Assembly: GCF_900142985.1 (NCBI RefSeq)
Contig: NZ_LT670849.1
Coordinates: 5,286,501-5,350,500 of the forward strand
Length of the DNA: 64,000 nucleotides
Direction of reading: 5' to 3'
DNA from: Bradyrhizobium erythrophlei
Lineage (GTDB): Bacteria; Pseudomonadota; Alphaproteobacteria; Rhizobiales; Xanthobacteraceae
Of this stretch, positions 60,786 through 64,000 are shown in pieces. Each line of letters opens with the position of its first letter. The first letter of the stretch is position 1. The notes beneath the pieces are model-generated. The model was not told the DNA's origin. It made no database searches and worked only from the letters and a program-made list of their open reading frames with translations. The translations under genes were made by a program, and so were the position numbers.

Positions 60786-61322
60786 TCAAATCGGCTTCGC
60801 CAAAATCTCCGCCACGAAAGCATCGAGGTCGCCGCCCGCAAACAGAAAGCCGGGCAGGCGAGCTGCTTCCGCCGCCTCGATATCGCTCTCGCGGTCGCCA
60901 ATGACAAAACTGCCGTCGCGCCGCACCGGCCAGTGCGCCATCAGATCGAGAATCATGCCGGGCTTGGGCTTTCGCCAGTGATGGTCTTCGAGATAGCCCG
61001 CAACCGTTCCCTTCGGATGATGTGGGCAATAGCGGACGTCGTCGATCCGTGCCCCCCGTGCGGCGAGCTCGCTGCGCATCCAGTCGTGCAATGTGTTGAG
61101 TTCGTCTTCGGTGAAGAAGCCGCGGGCGACGCCGGATTGATTGGTGAAGAAGAACACGAAGTAGCCGGCGTCGTTCAGCCTTCGGATCGCCTTGGCTGCA
61201 TTCGGCATCCAGCGAATGCGGTCGCGGGTAGCCACAAAGCCGTCGTCATGGTTGATGACGCCGTCACGGTCGAGAAAGGCGGCCGGCCGCGGCGACGAGC
61301 GAGCAGGGGATTCGCCGCTCAT
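60786..61322 (-). CDS. gmhB: D-glycero-D-manno-heptose-1,7-bisphosphate 7-phosphatase-like (GmhB)
   Basis: 178 residues, HAD superfamily. Motif I AAFLDRDGVINHDDGF (about 14-29), motif II FFFTNQSGVARGFF, motif III FVIGDRESDIEAAEAARLPG. The zinc loop of GmhB is partly changed: CPHHPKG keeps Cys and His, but the second cysteine pair appears as EDHHWRKPKPG, with His and Trp in place of the two Cys. The neighbours gmhA, waaF and hldD support the heptose pathway. It begins one base after the gmhA stop. Confidence 0.87.
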   Translation of the reverse strand: MSGESPARSSPRPAAFLDRDGVINHDDGFVATRDRIRWMPNAAKAIRRLNDAGYFVFFFTNQSGVARGFFTEDELNTLHDWMRSELAARGARIDDVRYCPHHPKGTVAGYLEDHHWRKPKPGMILDLMAHWPVRRDGSFVIGDRESDIEAAEAARLPGFLFAGGDLDAFVAEILAKPI

Positions 61323-61323
61323 G

Positions 61324-61923
61324 TCAGGCTTGCGACCCGTGCGATAACGTCTGCTCGATCACTTCGCAGATGCCGTGCGCAAAGGCCATGTGGATCTGCT
61401 GGATCACCGCGGTGTCGTCGCTCGGCGCCACCAGCAGATGATCGCAGGATGCGCCGAGCGCGCTGCCTTTGGCTCCAGTAAAGCCAACTGTGACCAGTCC
61501 TTGGCTCCGCGCTGCCTTCAGGCAGCTAAGAATGTTCGGCGAGCGGCCTGATGTCGTCATCGCGAGCAGAACGTCGCCGCGGCGGCCGAGCGCTTCAACC
61601 TGACGGGAAAACACATGCTCGAAGCCGTAATCGTTGCCGATGGCGGTGAGTGCCGAGGTGTCCGTGGTCAGCGCGATCGCCGCATAGGCCGGGCGGTCTT
61701 TCTTATAGCGGCCGACGATCTCGGCGGCGATATGCTGGGCGTCAGCGGCGCTGCCGCCATTGCCTGCGATCAGGAGCTTGTGGCCGGCGCGCAAGCTGGC
61801 TGCGATCACCTCGGCGATCTTTCGCGCCACCGCAAGCAGGCTCGCGTCGCCGCTCGCGCGCTCCAGCGCCTCGCGCGACAGCGCCAGATGGGCGGCAATC
61901 GGATCTTTCGAAATCTGATTCAA
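61324..61923 (-). CDS. gmhA: sedoheptulose 7-phosphate isomerase (phosphoheptose isomerase)
   Basis: 199 residues, SIS domain. LLIAGNGGSAADAQHIAAEI (about 49-68) and ALTTDTSALTAIGNDYGFEH, then LLAMTTSGRSPNILSCLKAA (about 119-138) are GmhA signatures. It starts at a TTG (61921-61923) with GGTGA upstream. It makes D-glycero-D-manno-heptose 7-phosphate, the first committed step of ADP-heptose for the LPS inner core. It is co-directional with waaF upstream and gmhB downstream. Confidence 0.92.
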   Translation of the reverse strand: MNQISKDPIAAHLALSREALERASGDASLLAVARKIAEVIAASLRAGHKLLIAGNGGSAADAQHIAAEIVGRYKKDRPAYAAIALTTDTSALTAIGNDYGFEHVFSRQVEALGRRGDVLLAMTTSGRSPNILSCLKAARSQGLVTVGFTGAKGSALGASCDHLLVAPSDDTAVIQQIHMAFAHGICEVIEQTLSHGSQA

Positions 61924-61992
61924 GCGTCACCGCTAACGTGATGGTCTATCTTGGTAATCGGGGTGGTGAGTCCGTGCAAGCACACATCATGC

Positions 61993-63072
61993 TTAATCCG
62001 CAGCCTGAGCCACAAGCCTCATCACCTCATCGGCCACGTCGGACGCCGGAATGTCCCGCATGCAAGCATGATCGTTCATGGTGCAGACCGGGCGGTGACA
62101 GGGTTGGCAGGGCACCGTGGTCCTGGTTCGAATGGTGGCCGCAAGGCCGTTGATCGGCGCCCAGTGATAGGGGCTGGTCGGGCCGAAAATGCCCATGGTC
62201 GGCGTGCCCAGCGCGGCCGCGATGTGCATCAGGCCGGAATCGTTACTGACGGCGATGTTCGCGGCGGCCATCGCCAGAATGCCGTTGCGCAGGTCCGTTC
62301 CCGTGAGGTCGCGCACGCGCGATCCGCCGGCCGCGACGATCTCGGCTGCGATGGCCTTTTCGCCGGGGCCCCCGACGACCCAGACGTCCAGCCCGTGCCT
62401 GGCCAGATGCCGGGCGGCTTCCGGGTAATAGGTCCAGCGCTTCGACGAGCCGACCGAGCCCGGCGCCAGCGCGACCGCGCCGCCCTGGCCGAGCTGATCT
62501 GCTTGCCGGAAGCGCATCGCTTCCTCGCGCGGCACCCGCAATTGCGGAACCGGCCATTCCGCCGGCAACGCGGCCCCGTCGGGCAGGGCCAACGCGGCGT
62601 TCTTGTCCAGAAATCTGGGCAGGCGTTTCTCGCCCCAGCGCCATCGATTGAGGAGGCCAAATCTTGCCTCGCCGACAAAACCTATTCGCTCGGGGATTCC
62701 GGCAAGGGCCGGCGCAATCGCCGACTTCCAGGTCCGGGGCAGCACCAGCACTGTTGCGTAATTGCGCGCCTTCAGTTCCGCGGCGAGGGCCCGCTGCTTG
62801 GCCAGGGCCAACCGCCCGCGCGGCAGGTCAAAGACGATGCCGGCACGGACACCCGGCATGTAATCGACCAGCGGCGCGCACAGGCTGGTGGTCAGGAGAT
62901 CGACCGGCCGGTTCGGAAAGCGCTGGTTCAGCACCCGAACCACGCTGTGGCCACGGACGAAATCGCCGATCCACATATAGGGGACGATCAGGATCGGCCT
63001 GACGTCCTCGGCATCCTCTACGGCCACGGAATGGTCTGAATCATTGTTCATAATTTGATGGGTATCGCCCAT
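61993..63072 (-). CDS. waaF: ADP-heptose:LPS heptosyltransferase (GT9 family, WaaF-like)
   Basis: 359 residues. GT9 features: ILIVPYMWIGDFVRGHSVVR near the start, VLVLPRTWKSAIAPALAGIP, VALAPGSVGSSKRWTYYPEA, VSNDSGLMHIAAALGTPTMG (nucleotide-binding site) and IFGPTSPYHWAP. A C-terminal Cys cluster (VPCQPCHRPVCTMNDHACM) is present as in WaaF. WaaF adds the second heptose to the inner core; assignment against WaaC rests on family likeness. It is divergent from hldD. Confidence 0.9.
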   Translation of the reverse strand: MGDTHQIMNNDSDHSVAVEDAEDVRPILIVPYMWIGDFVRGHSVVRVLNQRFPNRPVDLLTTSLCAPLVDYMPGVRAGIVFDLPRGRLALAKQRALAAELKARNYATVLVLPRTWKSAIAPALAGIPERIGFVGEARFGLLNRWRWGEKRLPRFLDKNAALALPDGAALPAEWPVPQLRVPREEAMRFRQADQLGQGGAVALAPGSVGSSKRWTYYPEAARHLARHGLDVWVVGGPGEKAIAAEIVAAGGSRVRDLTGTDLRNGILAMAAANIAVSNDSGLMHIAAALGTPTMGIFGPTSPYHWAPINGLAATIRTRTTVPCQPCHRPVCTMNDHACMRDIPASDVADEVMRLVAQAAD

Positions 63073-63201
63073 GTCCGTTTCGGTAACGGCTCTGTTCGGG
63101 TAGGTAAAGCCTCGCTTTAACCTTCACTATATCGCCTTCCCCAAGTTGCTTGACCGACCCGGTTAAGGCAATGCTGGGGCATCAAGAACAGGGTGCATCG
63201 A

Positions 63202-64000
63202 ATGCTGCTGGTGACCGGGGGGGCCGGTTTTATCGGGTCGAATATCGTGGCCGCGCTCAACGACGCCGGCCGCACGGATGTCGCCGTCTGCGACGTGCTC
63301 GGCCATGACGGCAAATGGCGCAATCTTGCCAAGCGGCAGCTCGCCGACATCGTCCCGCCGGGCGAGCTTGCGGCCTGGCTCGACGGCCGGCGCCTCGAGG
63401 CGGTCATTCACATGGGCGCGATTTCGGAGACGACCGCAACCGACGGCGACCTCGTGATCGAGACCAACTTCCGCCTCTCCGTCAGGCTGCTCGACTGGTG
63501 CACCGCGCATGCGGTGCCCTTCATCTATGCGTCGTCGGCGGCGACCTATGGCGATGGCGCGCAGGGTTTCGCCGACGATCCGTCGCTCGCCGCGCTGAAG
63601 ACCTTGCGGCCGATGAACCTCTACGGCTGGAGCAAGCACCTGTTCGACATGGCCTTGATCGAACGCGTCGCGCGCGGCGACAAGCTGCCGCCGCAATGGG
63701 CCGGCCTCAAGTTCTTCAACGTGTTCGGGCCCAACGAGTATCACAAGGGCACGATGATGAGCGTGCTGGCGAAGCGTTTCGACGATATCAAGGCTGGACG
63801 CACCATCGAACTCTTCAAGTCGCACCGCGACGGCATCGCCGACGGCGATCAGCGGCGCGATTTCATCTATGTCGACGACGTGGTGCGGGTGGTGATGTGG
63901 CTGCAGGCTGCGCCCTCGGTTTCCGGCCTGTTCAACGTCGGCACCGGCAAAGCGCGCAGCTTCAAGGATCTCATGCTCTCGGCCTACGCGGCGCTGGGAC
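63202..64000 (+). CDS. hldD: ADP-L-glycero-D-manno-heptose 6-epimerase (partial, C-terminus outside window)
   Basis: First 266 residues are present; the gene runs off the right edge without a stop. NAD(P) motif LVTGGAGFIGSNIVAALNDA (about 3-22), IHMGAISETTATDGDLVIET, and the catalytic Tyr-x3-Lys in PMNLYGWSKHLFDMALIERV. NVFGPNEYHKGTMMSVLAKR is typical of HldD. It epimerises ADP-D-glycero to ADP-L-glycero-D-manno-heptose, the donor used by WaaF, which is encoded divergently. Confidence 0.93.
   Translation, partial: MLLVTGGAGFIGSNIVAALNDAGRTDVAVCDVLGHDGKWRNLAKRQLADIVPPGELAAWLDGRRLEAVIHMGAISETTATDGDLVIETNFRLSVRLLDWCTAHAVPFIYASSAATYGDGAQGFADDPSLAALKTLRPMNLYGWSKHLFDMALIERVARGDKLPPQWAGLKFFNVFGPNEYHKGTMMSVLAKRFDDIKAGRTIELFKSHRDGIADGDQRRDFIYVDDVVRVVMWLQAAPSVSGLFNVGTGKARSFKDLMLSAYAALG

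Overview
The window reads as a chromosomal piece of a high-GC alphaproteobacterium of the Bradyrhizobium/Rhodopseudomonas type. This is an inference from gene content (three branched-chain-amino-acid-type ABC systems, an alphaproteobacterial curli locus with csgH, quinate/protocatechuate catabolism, LpxO, heptose genes) and from the many short palindromic intergenic repeats typical of that group. No rRNA, tRNA or CRISPR was seen.

Layout. 1-3000 is a decayed accessory stretch: one end of an IS66-family element (tnpB partial, tnpA), small hypothetical genes, and two small cysteine-motif genes that each carry a -1 frameshift. 3167-17572 holds two minus-strand Liv-type transport operons flanking a Crp/Fnr-type regulator. 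The first (livG, acyl-CoA synthetase, livH, livM, binding protein, livF, PaaK-like ligase) couples uptake to CoA activation of a carboxylic acid; the second is a plain five-gene liv set whose LivF has Arg in place of the Walker A Lys. 18185-22155 carries GDP-fucose synthesis (gmd, fcl), a HemD-like protein and purU. 22323-23208 holds a short CDF-like protein and a lipoprotein. 23648-29468 is a third Liv system followed by a MetE-like methyltransferase.

29574-35704 is the curli region: a small curlin-like gene, then (opposite strand) a three-gene toxin/antitoxin-like cassette, then a 465-residue curlin with about 17 repeats, csgH, a curlin-like/nucleator-like gene, csgF and csgG. A perfect CtrA-type box lies upstream of the large curlin gene and a strong hairpin follows it. 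36662-45383 holds two MFS transporters, a LysR regulator and a pathway from shikimate/quinate through 3-dehydroshikimate to protocatechuate and its ring opening (AroE-like, QuiC-like fusion, PcaHG). 46485-48562 has small unknown genes and a NarL-like regulator. 48976-53198 is the S-adenosylmethionine cycle (methyltransferase, metK, ahcY). 53341-58773 holds a GT87-like protein, a Baeyer-Villiger-type monooxygenase, a FAH-family hydrolase and an LpxO-like hydroxylase. 58853-64000 has an MsbA-like exporter and LPS heptose genes (gmhB, gmhA, waaF, and hldD cut by the window end).

The most unusual non-coding signal is a composite element made of two different but related hairpins in tandem, present twice in opposite orientations (22161-22326 and 45895-46054) with a third half-copy at 45404-45434. 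One full copy supplies the stop codon of the neighbouring CDF gene. The toxin/antitoxin-like triad inside the curli region is the best candidate for an undescribed protein system.
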